A stretch of 43,515 nt of DNA, from the NCBI GenBank assembly GCA_049594615.1, contig JBMYJR010000019.1:1-43515 (forward strand). Direction: 5' to 3'. Source of the DNA: CAXPZW01 sp049594615 (GTDB lineage Bacteria > Bacteroidota > Bacteroidia > Flavobacteriales_D > Sanyastnellaceae). A model generated the notes under the pieces. It made no database searches. It was not told the DNA's origin and was given only the letters and a program-made list of their open reading frames with translations. Positions 8,238 to 17,546 of the stretch are shown piece after piece. The translations under genes and the position numbers were made by a program. Each line of letters begins with the position of its first letter. The stretch's first letter is position 1.

Positions 8238-10086
8238 CGATGGAGAGGGGCTTGAGTTGGTATTCCTCGTGCCGCAACAGCACGCAGTACGTGTTTTCAA
8301 ATCCGGATTCCACACCGGTCTTGCGGAAATCGTAACCGGTACTCAGCAGTCCGAGAGTCTCCCACATGCCAAAGCGCGCCGAAAACAAGGTGCCGTGCTG
8401 CAACAGGCCGGTGCCGTAATACAACGCGGCGTCGTAACCGGCAAAGGCGTACTTACCAGGATCGGTATCAAACGCCTTACGGTACGCGGCTGCAAAGGCC
8501 TGTACGTCCTCCCGGGTGTAATCCACGTAAGCGGCTGAAGGTACGGTGATGTGGAAGCGCTCTTTGTATTCAATGTCAATCAGGTCGTACCCGAGCCACG
8601 TTTCCATGCCGTAAAGGGTGATCTCAATGTCATCGGTGAGCCCGAGTTTGGTCAGCAAATCTTGCAACACCGATTTGTCTTGGATGGGTGCTACCACAAC
8701 GTTGGGAATGCCAGGGCGCAAGGCACTTGAAACCGCACCCGCTGTGCGTCCACTGGGGTTGAGCTCTACCAACTGCTGGGTTACCGCAGCGGGGAAATTC
8801 GCAACAGCGGCATGGTAGGCATTTTGGAAGAACAGGACGTTGCGCACGTCGCGCGTGTCTTTGCTGTTCAATACCACCACGTTGGCGTCTTGGTGAGCGC
8901 GGGCAATGTAAGCGCCCATGGCCTCCATTTGACTGAGCGAAGACGCTACAGTCTTGCTCAAGTTAGGGTGACTCAGCAATATTATGTTGGACTGGGGAAC
9001 GGGGCACACCAAGTGCGCACCTCTAGCCCCAAGATCTTCGGCCACAGCCTCCATGGCCGAGCGTTGAAGCGGTCCAATCACCACATCACTGCGGCGTACC
9101 GCCTGATCTTTGAGCACTCCATTGAGCTGGGCCTCCGTGCCTTGCACGTCATACACACCTACTCGGGCGTTCAGGCCGCGCAGCGCCAAGGAATCCATGG
9201 CCATTGAAGCGCCGCGGTACATCTGCAACGCTATGTCCTGAAGGGCGCGCTCCTTGCGGCTCAACATGGCGGTGTCTACCCCTTGCACGTGGAACGGCAA
9301 CAGCATAGAAATGGAATAGCTGTCCTTCATGGGGTTTCCGCCAAGCAAAACAGTTTCCTTCAGGTTTTCCCAGGTGGTCTGGGTATCGGGAAGCGTCGCC
9401 TCTTCGGTGGTTGTTTTGTTGAAGTCAGGGTTGGGCAACGGCAGGCGCAGCAATTGGCCCGCTTTGAGTCCTTGCACCAGATCCGGGTTGAGGGCTTCAA
9501 GCTCACCGATTTCGACGCTGTATTGCTTGGAAATGCCGTACAGCGTTTGCCCGGGGATCACCTCATGGGTGAGCAGGCTGTCTGGACCGGCTGGTATCAC
9601 GGCCATTTCGGGTTCGGGCAAGGTGATGTCGGCTTCGTCCACGTCGTTGAAGGGGATGCGGAGTTCTTGTCCTTTGCGCAGGCCATCGGCCACGCCTGGG
9701 TTTTGATCGAGGATGTCGTTGATGTCCACCTTGTATTGGCGGGCAATGGCAAACAGTGTCTCTCCGCGGTTGACCTTGTGGATGAGCAAGCCGTCGCGGA
9801 TGTCAATGGGGTTTTCCCATTTGTCCATGTTGGCCTCTTCGGGCACCGCAATGGTCAGGGTTTGACCTATCTGCAGTCCGTCAGCGGCACCTGGATTCTG
9901 ACGTAAGATGTCCTCGATGTCCACCTTGTACAGGCGCGAAATGGCATAGAGGGTGTGTCCGGGCTCGACCCGGTGAACGTAATGCGGTTTGCCATCGATG
10001 GTCTGTGTGACCACATCCACCTGGGCTGAGGCGATGTTTACCAGGCAAACCAGGGAGAGCACGGCGATGATGCGAAGTGCTTGCAT
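8221..10086 (-). CDS. Triple-LysM protein with periplasmic-binding-like C-terminal domain
   Basis: A 621-residue exported protein. The signal peptide covers residues 1-22 (ends NIASAQ). Three LysM peptidoglycan-binding modules follow at about 35-82, 95-140 and 162-208. Each has the YxISRxYxVxxxxLxxxNP pattern (e.g. TLYAISRLYKVD, TLFAIARQYKVD, TLYGISKQYSVE). From about 255 to the end the sequence resembles the periplasmic-binding fold of amino-acid receptors and LpoA-type regulators (SISMLLPFHVQGVD, a YDVQGTEAQLNGVL segment, VVIGPLQRSAMEAVAEDL, YAFAGYDAALYYGTG). This architecture is widespread in Bacteroidota but lacks a proven role. I infer a wall-bound sensor or regulator of wall enzymes rather than a transporter component, because no permease is nearby. 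It sits 27 bp after guaA and overlaps hemF. Confidence 0.85.
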   Translation of the reverse strand: MQALRIIAVLSLVCLVNIASAQVDVVTQTIDGKPHYVHRVEPGHTLYAISRLYKVDIEDILRQNPGAADGLQIGQTLTIAVPEEANMDKWENPIDIRDGLLIHKVNRGETLFAIARQYKVDINDILDQNPGVADGLRKGQELRIPFNDVDEADITLPEPEMAVIPAGPDSLLTHEVIPGQTLYGISKQYSVEIGELEALNPDLVQGLKAGQLLRLPLPNPDFNKTTTEEATLPDTQTTWENLKETVLLGGNPMKDSYSISMLLPFHVQGVDTAMLSRKERALQDIALQMYRGASMAMDSLALRGLNARVGVYDVQGTEAQLNGVLKDQAVRRSDVVIGPLQRSAMEAVAEDLGARGAHLVCPVPQSNIILLSHPNLSKTVASSLSQMEAMGAYIARAHQDANVVVLNSKDTRDVRNVLFFQNAYHAAVANFPAAVTQQLVELNPSGRTAGAVSSALRPGIPNVVVAPIQDKSVLQDLLTKLGLTDDIEITLYGMETWLGYDLIDIEYKERFHITVPSAAYVDYTREDVQAFAAAYRKAFDTDPGKYAFAGYDAALYYGTGLLQHGTLFSARFGMWETLGLLSTGYDFRKTGVESGFENTYCVLLRHEEYQLKPLSIDVDQP

Positions 10087-10113
10087 ACAGTATAGACGCT
10101 GCGCGGGCTAGGT

Positions 10114-11646
10114 TTATTCCCACTCAATGGTGGCAGGAGGTTTGGATGAAATATCGTAAACCACCCGGTTGATGCCGCGTACTTTGTTGATGATGTCATT
10201 CGAAATGCGTGCCAAAACTTCATACGGCAGGTGACACCAGTCGGCCGTCATGCCATCGGTGGAGGTCACCGCGCGCAGAGCCACGGCATTTTCGTAAGTG
10301 CGCTCGTCGCCCATCACGCCCACGCTTTGCACCGGGAGCAGGATGGCGCCGGCTTGCCAAACGTCGTCGTACAAGCCGTTGTCTTTGAGGCCTTGGACCC
10401 AGATGTGATCCACTTCCTGTAGGATACGCACCTTTTCTGGCGTGATGTCGCCCAAGATGCGGATACCCAAGCCCGGTCCTGGGAACGGGTGGCGTCCGAG
10501 GATGGCTTGAGGAATGCTCAGTGCCTTGCCCACGCGGCGCACCTCATCTTTGAACAGCAATCGAAGCGGCTCTACCACTTCGAGCTTCATGTATTCGGGC
10601 AAGCCGCCTACGTTGTGGTGCGACTTGATGGTGGCCGAAGGACCTCCTGTGGCCGATACCGATTCAATCACGTCAGGGTAAATGGTGCCCTGCCCCAACC
10701 AGCGCGCGCCTTCCACCTTGGCCGATTCTGCATCAAACACGTCGATGAACACCTTGCCGATGGCTTTGCGCTTCTTTTCAGGGTCAGACTCCCCGGCGAG
10801 TGCGGCATAAAACAAGTCGCCGGCACGTACGCCTTTGACGTTCAATCCGAGACCTTCGTAGCCCTCGAGCACAGACTCGAATTCGTTTTTACGCAGCAGT
10901 CCGTTGTCCACGAAGATGCAGTGCAGGTTTTCACCGATGGCCTTGTGCAGGAGCACGGCCGCCACAGTAGAATCAACCCCTCCAGAGAGACCCAGGATGA
11001 CTTTGTCGTTGCCGAGTTTGGCTTTCAAGCCTGCGATGGTCTCGTCTGCGAACGATTGGGGTGTCCAGTCGCCTTTGCATCCGCAGAGGCCGATTACGAA
11101 GTTTTCGAGCAGTTGCTTGCCGTCGGTGGAGTGGTACACCTCGGGGTGGAACTGGATGGCCCAGGTGGACTCGTTCTCAATGGCGTAGCCGGCGTACTCC
11201 ACATCGTCAGTACTGCAGAGGACATTGAAATTTGAAGGGAGCGAAGTGATGGTGTCGCCGTGGCTCATCCATACCTGAGAGCCTTGATTCACACCTTTGA
11301 AGAGCGGAGAGTCGCCCTCTACCTTGGCCAGGTGTGCGCGGCCGTATTCGCGGTGTTCAGAAGCTTCCACGCTACCGCCTGAACTGTGGGCCAAGAACTG
11401 CGCGCCATAGCACACGCCCAACAACGGCAGTTGGCCGCGGATGGCGCTCAAATCCGGCACAGGGGCCTTTTCATCGCGCACCGAAAACGGGCTGCCAGAA
11501 AGGATGACTCCTTTGATGTTGGGGCCAATCTCTGGCACCTTGTTCCACGGATGGATTTCGGAGTAGACGTTCAGCTCACGGATGCGGCGCGCAATCAGCT
11601 GGGTGTACTGCGAGCCAAAGTCCAGAATCAAGACGGTTTCTTGCAT
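10114..11646 (-). CDS. guaA: GMP synthase (glutamine-hydrolysing)
   Basis: Makes GMP from XMP, ATP and glutamine. The 510-residue single chain has an N-terminal class I amidotransferase with nucleophile Cys79 (GVCYGAQ) and His167/Glu169 (FHPEV). The ATP-pyrophosphatase P-loop is LSGGVDSTVAA near 210-220. The C-terminal dimerisation part contains the HPFPGPGLGIR and ends DISSKPPATIEWE, which is the typical GuaA end. All catalytic residues are present; the CYGAQ variant replaces the commoner CYGMQ. The ATG at 11646 lies only 4 bp from a strong -7 element, so translation may begin on a leaderless mRNA. First gene of a guaA-LysM-hemF run. Confidence 0.97.
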   Translation of the reverse strand: MQETVLILDFGSQYTQLIARRIRELNVYSEIHPWNKVPEIGPNIKGVILSGSPFSVRDEKAPVPDLSAIRGQLPLLGVCYGAQFLAHSSGGSVEASEHREYGRAHLAKVEGDSPLFKGVNQGSQVWMSHGDTITSLPSNFNVLCSTDDVEYAGYAIENESTWAIQFHPEVYHSTDGKQLLENFVIGLCGCKGDWTPQSFADETIAGLKAKLGNDKVILGLSGGVDSTVAAVLLHKAIGENLHCIFVDNGLLRKNEFESVLEGYEGLGLNVKGVRAGDLFYAALAGESDPEKKRKAIGKVFIDVFDAESAKVEGARWLGQGTIYPDVIESVSATGGPSATIKSHHNVGGLPEYMKLEVVEPLRLLFKDEVRRVGKALSIPQAILGRHPFPGPGLGIRILGDITPEKVRILQEVDHIWVQGLKDNGLYDDVWQAGAILLPVQSVGVMGDERTYENAVALRAVTSTDGMTADWCHLPYEVLARISNDIINKVRGINRVVYDISSKPPATIEWE

Positions 11647-11650
11647 GGCG

Positions 11651-11679
11651 CAAAATTACACACCCGCGTGGGCTGCCAA
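11651..11679 (-). promoter_or_regulatory. Bacteroidota-type promoter of guaA
   Basis: On the minus strand: TTG (11679-11677), 18 bp, then TAATTTTG (11658-11651), matching TTG-N19-TAnnTTTG within one base of spacing. The -7 box ends 4 bp before the guaA ATG, so the start point should fall at or next to the start codon. Confidence 0.65.
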
Positions 11680-11768
11680 AAGGCGCTGCACGTGGTTTTT
11701 GCACAACCTTTCCCCCTTGGCGAGCAAGCGCGAGGGATGACCTGCTTCCAGAAGTCGAAAAAGCGCAT

Positions 11769-11801
11769 AAAAAAACCCCTGCGCCAGGCGGAGCAGGGGT
11801 T
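11769..11801 (-). terminator. Intrinsic terminator of first fasciclin gene
   Basis: On the minus strand AACCCCTGC and GCAGGGGTT pair across a short loop and are followed by a T-rich run (A-run 11769-11775 on the plus strand). It lies about 20 bp past the stop of the FAS1 gene. Confidence 0.8.
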
Positions 11802-11823
11802 CATGAACAAATCTCGTGTTCCC

Positions 11824-14547
11824 TTAGCGGATCACTACCGCTTTTTGGGACTGGCCTTTGGCGGTCAGTACTTGCAAGGTGTAAACACCTGCAGGCAATG
11901 CTGACACATCCAAAGTGCGCACGTTGCCTTGCTGAATCTCCAGCGCAACACGGCCTTGCATGTCGATCAAGCGTACGCCGAGCAGCTGGGTGTCGCCAGC
12001 TACTTGCAGGTTCAGCTGAGCGTCAGCAGGAATCGGGTATGCGGTAAAGGCAGTGCCTTGGGCATCGTCGATGTTACTCGGCAGGGTCAGTACACGGTCA
12101 ATGACGTGCACCACTCCATTGTAGGTTTCGATGTCCGCAGTAATCACAGTTGCGTCGTTCACCATAACCATAGTACCGTCGATGGTGATCACTACGCTGT
12201 TGCCTTCGAGAGTAGCAAACTCGTCGCCATCGGAGAGGTCACCGCTCAAGGCAGTTGCGCCCACAGCGTGATAGAGCAACACATCGGTCAATGCACCGAA
12301 TGGATCGGCAAGCAGGTCGGCAAGCGCATCTGCGTCAACCTCGGCAAAGGCAGCATCGTCGGGTGCAAAGAGGGTAAAGGGTCCTTCCGCACTAAGATCA
12401 TCAGCCAGTTCTGCTGCAAGCACAGCGGTCTCCAATGTTTCGTGCGTATCAGAAGCTACCACAACATCTACTACCGTGATAGGCTTCGGCAAGAGCACAG
12501 CGTCGATCACGTGCACCACGCCATTGTAAGTTTGAATATCCGCAGTGGTGACCATGGCACCGTTGATCATCACGCCGCCGTCAATGGTCACGGTGATGTC
12601 CACACCAAGCAGGGTTTCAATCACGTCGCCGTCCGTCAGCGTACCGCTGAATGCTTCAGCACCTACTGCGTGATAGAGCAAGACGTTGGCAAGCTCGCCG
12701 GTAGGATCTTCGAGCAAGTTCTCGAGCAACCATGCTGGCAATGCTGCGAAAGCATCATCAGTAGGGGCAAACAACGTGAACGGACCTTCAGCGCTAAGAT
12801 CATCAGCCAATTCGGCAGCGATCACAGCGGTTTCGAGCGTTTCGTGGTCTGCAGATGCAACCACAACATCGACAACAGTCGCCGGTTGCGGGGTCAATAC
12901 TGCGTCGATCACGTGTACCACACCGTTATAGGTCTGGATATCTGCCACAGTAACCAAGGCATCGTTGATCAACACACCACCGTCAAGCGTAACGGTGATG
13001 TCCTCACCAAGCAAGGTTTCAAATTCGTCGCCATCCATGAGTGAACTGCTCAGTGCTTCAGCGCCTACTACGTGGTATGAAAGCACTTCTGCCAACGCAC
13101 CTTCTGGTTCGTCGAGCAAGTTTTCGAGCAACCACGCCGGCAGGTTGGCAAACGCTTCATCTGTTGGCGCAAACAAGGTGTAAGGACCGGCATCTGAAAG
13201 TTCAACTACGAGATCTGCAGCAATCACGGCCGCCTCTAAAGTTTCGTGGTCAGACGAACCCACTACTACATCTACAATAGTCATAGGTTGTGGAATCAGT
13301 ACCGCGTCGATCACGTGTACCACACCGTTGAAGGTTTCAATGTCGGCCACAGTTACCGTGGCGTTGTTGATCATCACGTTGCCGTCGATGGTCACGGTAA
13401 TATCTTCACCGAGCAAGGTCTCGAAAACATCACCATTCGACAGGTCGTCACTGAGTGCCGTGGCAGCTACAGCATGGTACAGCAGCACATTTGCGAGCTC
13501 ACCGGTGGGATCAGCAGCGAGGTCGGCGAGCAACCAAGCTGGCAGGTTCATGAAGGCTTCGTCGGTAGGCGCAAACAGCGTGAACGGACCTTCAGAAGAC
13601 AGGTCGTCGGCCAACCCTGAAGTAATCACCAATTCTTCAAGGGTTTCGTGGTTGTCAGAACCCACAACCACGTCTACTACCGTACCTGGCTGGTAGGTCA
13701 ATACAGCGTCGATCACGTGCACCACACCGTTGTAGGTCTGGATGTCTGCTACAGTGACCATGGCGTCGTTGATCATCACATTGCCGTCGATGGTCACGGT
13801 GATGTCTTCTCCATAGAGGGTCTCGAACATGTCGCCGTCCGCCAGGTCACCGCTGAGGGCCTGGGCACCTACTACGTGGTAGAGGAGTACGTTGGCCAGC
13901 GCTCCGGTTGGATCGTCGAGCAGGTTCTCCAGCAACCATGCTGGCAGGGCTGCGAATGCGTCATCGGTAGGTGCGAATACAGTGAAGAGACCTTCAGTCA
14001 TCAGGTCATCTGCCAAACCAGCGGCCACCACTGCGGTCTCGAGGGTTTCGTGATTCGGTGAACCCACAACTACGTCCACTACAGTCACAGGCTGGGTGGT
14101 GAGTACTGCGTCGATCACGTGCACCACACCGTTATCGGCTGGGATATCTGCGGTGGTGACCATGGCGCCGTTGATGAATACGCCACCATCAATGGTGACC
14201 GTCACATCTGGGCCGAGTAGGGTCTCGAGCATATCGCCGTTCATGAGGGAGCTGCTTTCAGCTTCAGCGCCTACCACGTGGTACAGCAGCACGTTGGCCA
14301 GCTCGCCGGTTGGATCGCTTGTCAGTTGAGTCACCAACCATTCGGGCAATGCAGCGAAGGCCGCATCGGTAGGTGCAAATACGGTAAAGGGACCGGCGCC
14401 GCTCAAATCATCTGCCAGCTCGGCTAAGATCACCAAGTCCTCGAGGGTCTGGTGGTCCGGGCTTTCAACGACGATGTCTACGACGGATTGGGCGTGCAGG
14501 CCAACGCACACAAATAAGGCCATACTAAGGTTGAGTAGTTTTCTCAT
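11824..14547 (-). CDS. Secreted protein with six fasciclin (FAS1) repeats and T9SS tail (paralogue 1)
   Basis: 907 residues: signal peptide 1-20, six FAS1 units of about 134 residues (21-154, 155-288, 289-422, 423-556, 557-690, 691-825), then a T9SS sorting domain 826-907 (AYPIPADAQ, VRLIDMQGR, LPAGVYTLQVL, final AVVIR). Each unit carries the FAS1 H1 box (FTVFAPTDxAF), a YHxV centre and the H2 box (NGVVHVIDAVL). FAS1 domains mediate adhesion and low-affinity ligand binding. The protein is very acidic (rich in Asp/Glu), as is common in marine secreted proteins. It is expected at the cell surface or in the matrix. The next gene upstream is a paralogue of nearly the same size, so the pair arose by duplication. 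It has its own terminator, and a 14-bp motif shared with the paralogue lies 43 bp before its start. Confidence 0.93.
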   Translation of the reverse strand: MRKLLNLSMALFVCVGLHAQSVVDIVVESPDHQTLEDLVILAELADDLSGAGPFTVFAPTDAAFAALPEWLVTQLTSDPTGELANVLLYHVVGAEAESSSLMNGDMLETLLGPDVTVTIDGGVFINGAMVTTADIPADNGVVHVIDAVLTTQPVTVVDVVVGSPNHETLETAVVAAGLADDLMTEGLFTVFAPTDDAFAALPAWLLENLLDDPTGALANVLLYHVVGAQALSGDLADGDMFETLYGEDITVTIDGNVMINDAMVTVADIQTYNGVVHVIDAVLTYQPGTVVDVVVGSDNHETLEELVITSGLADDLSSEGPFTLFAPTDEAFMNLPAWLLADLAADPTGELANVLLYHAVAATALSDDLSNGDVFETLLGEDITVTIDGNVMINNATVTVADIETFNGVVHVIDAVLIPQPMTIVDVVVGSSDHETLEAAVIAADLVVELSDAGPYTLFAPTDEAFANLPAWLLENLLDEPEGALAEVLSYHVVGAEALSSSLMDGDEFETLLGEDITVTLDGGVLINDALVTVADIQTYNGVVHVIDAVLTPQPATVVDVVVASADHETLETAVIAAELADDLSAEGPFTLFAPTDDAFAALPAWLLENLLEDPTGELANVLLYHAVGAEAFSGTLTDGDVIETLLGVDITVTIDGGVMINGAMVTTADIQTYNGVVHVIDAVLLPKPITVVDVVVASDTHETLETAVLAAELADDLSAEGPFTLFAPDDAAFAEVDADALADLLADPFGALTDVLLYHAVGATALSGDLSDGDEFATLEGNSVVITIDGTMVMVNDATVITADIETYNGVVHVIDRVLTLPSNIDDAQGTAFTAYPIPADAQLNLQVAGDTQLLGVRLIDMQGRVALEIQQGNVRTLDVSALPAGVYTLQVLTAKGQSQKAVVIR
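12073..14487 (-). repeat. Six tandem ~402-bp FAS1-coding repeats
   Basis: Six in-frame units of about 402 bp encode residues 21-825 of paralogue 1. Units 2-5 are the most alike (THETLE/NHETLE, LPAWLLxxL, GEDITVTIDG), while units 1 and 6 are more divergent. DNA identity is high enough that recombination between units and misassembly from short reads are both possible. Confidence 0.85.
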
Positions 14548-14589
14548 GTCGGATTGATGTTTGATTCGAGACTCTAACCAACCCTTACG

Positions 14590-14603
14590 CGTTTTGTTTA
14601 ACG
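14590..14603 (-). promoter_or_regulatory. 14-bp motif shared upstream of both fasciclin genes (copy 1)
   Basis: The minus strand reads CGTTAAACAAAACG, identical to 17717-17730. It lies 43-56 bp before the paralogue 1 ATG. A second shared word, TCTGCGCCA on the minus strand, lies further upstream (14652-14660). I find no TAnnTTTG box before this gene, so the motif may be part of an alternative promoter or an operator. Confidence 0.45.
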
Positions 14604-14778
14604 CTGGTCAAAATTTTCTTCTGCACGTGTGATTCCCATAGTTGCACGCTCTGGCGCAGAGAACCAAGGCATTACAGCCCTTAGGACTGCGCCATTTGGA
14701 CCGATAAGTAGCACAGTGGCACCTATTCAGACTTGAACAAGAGTGCAATTCAAGCACCCCAAACACGACAAACCGAGC

Positions 14779-14812
14779 AAAAAAAATCCCCGCTCCGGAT
14801 GGAGCAGGGATC
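14779..14812 (-). terminator. Intrinsic terminator of second fasciclin gene
   Basis: On the minus strand ATCCCTGCTCC, loop ATCC, GGAGCGGGGAT (11 bp, one U-G), then eight T. It lies 23 bp past the stop of paralogue 2 and separates the two fasciclin genes into independent transcripts. Confidence 0.85.
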
Positions 14813-14834
14813 TTGTTAAATGCGTTGGTTGCCG

Positions 14835-17546
14835 TTAGCGGATGACCACGGCTTGTTGTGCAGGGCCTTGGGCCGTGAGCACTTGCAGGGTGTAAACGCC
14901 TGCGGGCAGTGCCGATACATCCAGCGCACGCACGTTGGCCTGGGCGACTTCAAGGGCCACACGGCCTTGCATGTCAATCAAGCGTATGCTCAGTACTTGG
15001 GTGTTGCTGGCCACCTCCACGTTGAGTTGTGCATCGGCTGGAATAGGGTATGCAGTAAAGCCTGCACCATCTGCTCCTTCAATGCCACTGGGCAGCGATA
15101 GCACACGGTCAATCACGTGCACCACACCGTTGTAGGTTTCAATATCGGCATCAATCACTGTTGCGTCGTTTACCATCACCTCGGTATCGTTGATGGAAAT
15201 CACCACGCTGTTGCCTTCCAAGGTCACGAATTCGTCGCCGTCGTTGAGGTCGGTGCTCAAGGCGGTGCCGCTGACCACGTGGTACTGCAGCAACTCTGCG
15301 AGCTCACCGGTGGGATCTGCAAACAGATCGGCTACCGCGTCCGGGTCGAGGTCATCAAAGGCATCGTCGTTGGGAGCAAAGAGGGTGAAGGTGCCTTCTT
15401 CTCGCAGGTCATCATCGAGCATAGCGGCCACCATGGCGTCCTCCAAGGTCTCGTGGTCTTCAGAGTCTGCTACCACGTCCATCACGGTTGCTGGCTTGGC
15501 GAGCAATACTGCGTCAATGACATGTACCACACCGTTGTAGGTATCGATGTCTGCTACGGTCACCACCGCGTCGTTGATCATGATGTCGCCATCGATGCTC
15601 ACGGTGATTTCCTGGTCAAGCAGGGTGTTGAAGGTCTGACCATCAGAGAGGTCAGTCGAGAAGGCCTCGCCTTCTACCACGTGGTAGAGCAGGGCCAGGT
15701 TCAACTCGCCGCTTGGGTCGTCCAGAAGGTTTTCCAGGAGCCAGTCCGGCAGGTTGTCAAACGCGTCGTCGGTAGGTGCAAAGACGGTGAAAGGACCTTC
15801 GTCAGAAAGTTCGTTCACCAAATCGGCTTCGATCACGGCGGTCTCGAGGGTCTCGTGGTCTTCTGAGTCCACAACCACATCCACCACAGTCACCGGCTTC
15901 GGTGTCAATACCGCATCCACCACGTGTACCACTCCATTGTAGGTCAAGATGTCTGTCACGGTCACTACCGCATCGTTGATCATCACATCACCATCTACGG
16001 TCACCACAAGGTCTTCGTCGAGCAAGCTGGTGAGGGTCATGCCGTCGGCCAACATAGACGCTTGGTTTTCGCCTTCCACTGCGTGGTTCGAAAGGACCAA
16101 ACCGAGTTCACTCACGTCGGCACTCAACTGGGCCAGCAACCAAGCGGGCAGGTTGTTGAAGGCGTCATCGGTAGGCGCGAACAAGGTGAATGGGCCCTGC
16201 GAAGAGAGGTCGTCTACCAAGTCGGCGACGTTGAGGAATTCTTCGAGCAATTCATGGTCAGGAGAATCCGCAACAGCTTGGACAATGGTTTCCGGCTTGG
16301 GCAGGAGTACTGCATCAATCACGTGTACAACCCCGTTGTAGGTAGGAATATCGGTCACGGTCACCACCGCGTTGTCGATCATCACATCGCCGTCAATGGT
16401 CACGGTCAGTTCTTGGTCGATGATGTTGGTCAATACCATGCCATCGGTCAAAGACGCGGCAAAGTTCTCGCCGTCCACTACGTGGTTGGAGAGTACAATA
16501 CCGAGTTCACTTGCATCGCCACCCAGTTGTCCGAGCAACCATGAAGGCAAGGCTTCGAAAGCTGCATCCGTAGGCGCAAACAATGTAAATTCACCCTCGG
16601 CGGTGAGGTCGCCCACCAAGTCGGCGACGTTCACAAATTCTTCGAGGAGTTCGTGGTCCGCAGAGTTTACAACAACGTCCACGATGGTAGGCTCCTGGGT
16701 CAACAGCACAGCATCAATCACGTGTACCACACCGTTGTAGGTCTGGATGTCCGCCACAGTAATCATGGCACCGTTGATCATGATATTACCGTCTACGGTT
16801 ACCTCCAAGTTGAGGTCGAGTACGTTGGTCAGCATGTCGCCGTCGCCCATGGCGTCTGACATCACTTCTTCTGCAAGCAGGTGGTTGGACAGCACCACAC
16901 CCAGCTCACCAATGTCACCGGCCAATTGGCCAAGTAACCATGCGGGCAACGCGTTGAACGCATCGTCGGTAGGGGCAAACAGGGTAAAGGGACCTTCAGC
17001 AGACATGTCTTCCACCAAGTCTGCGGTGTTGATGAACTCTTCCAGCAATTCGTGGTCGGGAGAATTGACCACTGCATCCACAATGGTCAACGGCTGCGGC
17101 AACAACACCGCGTCGATGACATGGATGATGCCGTTGTCGGTGGAGATGTCGGCCACAGTGACCATGGCACCGTTGACCGTCACACCACCAGAGGTAGCGA
17201 TGGTGAGATCGCTGCCTTCCAAGGAGGTGAGCGGACCATCCAACAGGTCGCCGCTCGGCAAATTGTCGCCTACAACGTGGTACAACAGTGCATCGGCCAA
17301 GTCACCAGAAGGGTCCATGGCAAGCTGCGCAAGCACCCAGCCAGGCAAGTTGCCGAATGCTGCATCGGTGGGCGCAAATACGGTAAATGGTCCGGCGCCG
17401 CTGAGGTCATCGTCAAGTCCAGCGATGAAAATAAATTCTTCCAAAGATTCATGATCCGGGCTATCAGCAATCCAGTCGAGTACAGTCTGAGCCTGCAAGA
17501 AGGACGCTACGAGAAGCGCGAATGCCAGTGTAAATAGGTTCTTCAT
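14835..17546 (-). CDS. Secreted protein with six fasciclin (FAS1) repeats and T9SS tail (paralogue 2)
   Basis: 903 residues: signal peptide 1-20, six FAS1 units (about 21-153, 154-286, 287-419, 420-552, 553-686, 687-821) and a T9SS sorting domain 822-903 nearly identical to that of paralogue 1. Units 2-4 form a distinct subgroup with VLSNH where the other units have LLYH, HELLEEF in helix 1, and one residue fewer. Units 1, 5 and 6 resemble units of paralogue 1. The H1 (FTLFAPTDDAF) and H2 (NGVVHVIDAVL) boxes are intact in all units. Expected role: acidic adhesin or matrix protein at the cell surface. Upstream is a gene-free 0.6 kb that separates it from the divergent photolyase gene and carries the shared 14-bp motif. 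Confidence 0.93.
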   Translation of the reverse strand: MKNLFTLAFALLVASFLQAQTVLDWIADSPDHESLEEFIFIAGLDDDLSGAGPFTVFAPTDAAFGNLPGWVLAQLAMDPSGDLADALLYHVVGDNLPSGDLLDGPLTSLEGSDLTIATSGGVTVNGAMVTVADISTDNGIIHVIDAVLLPQPLTIVDAVVNSPDHELLEEFINTADLVEDMSAEGPFTLFAPTDDAFNALPAWLLGQLAGDIGELGVVLSNHLLAEEVMSDAMGDGDMLTNVLDLNLEVTVDGNIMINGAMITVADIQTYNGVVHVIDAVLLTQEPTIVDVVVNSADHELLEEFVNVADLVGDLTAEGEFTLFAPTDAAFEALPSWLLGQLGGDASELGIVLSNHVVDGENFAASLTDGMVLTNIIDQELTVTIDGDVMIDNAVVTVTDIPTYNGVVHVIDAVLLPKPETIVQAVADSPDHELLEEFLNVADLVDDLSSQGPFTLFAPTDDAFNNLPAWLLAQLSADVSELGLVLSNHAVEGENQASMLADGMTLTSLLDEDLVVTVDGDVMINDAVVTVTDILTYNGVVHVVDAVLTPKPVTVVDVVVDSEDHETLETAVIEADLVNELSDEGPFTVFAPTDDAFDNLPDWLLENLLDDPSGELNLALLYHVVEGEAFSTDLSDGQTFNTLLDQEITVSIDGDIMINDAVVTVADIDTYNGVVHVIDAVLLAKPATVMDVVADSEDHETLEDAMVAAMLDDDLREEGTFTLFAPNDDAFDDLDPDAVADLFADPTGELAELLQYHVVSGTALSTDLNDGDEFVTLEGNSVVISINDTEVMVNDATVIDADIETYNGVVHVIDRVLSLPSGIEGADGAGFTAYPIPADAQLNVEVASNTQVLSIRLIDMQGRVALEVAQANVRALDVSALPAGVYTLQVLTAQGPAQQAVVIR
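15084..17486 (-). repeat. Six tandem ~400-bp FAS1-coding repeats
   Basis: In-frame units encoding residues 21-821 of paralogue 2. Units 2-4 are 399 bp and closest to one another; units 5-6 are 402-405 bp. The pattern suggests amplification of one unit after the two genes separated. Confidence 0.8.

Noticed and set aside
11929..14061. Long plus-strand frames opposite the first fasciclin gene, up to 371 codons
   Set aside because: They are shadows of the repetitive fasciclin coding sequence: His/Val/Gly-biased, repetitive, no family similarity and no promoters.
15117..17537. Long plus-strand frames opposite the second fasciclin gene
   Set aside because: Same reason; the minus strand encodes an intact signal peptide, FAS1 units and sorting domain.
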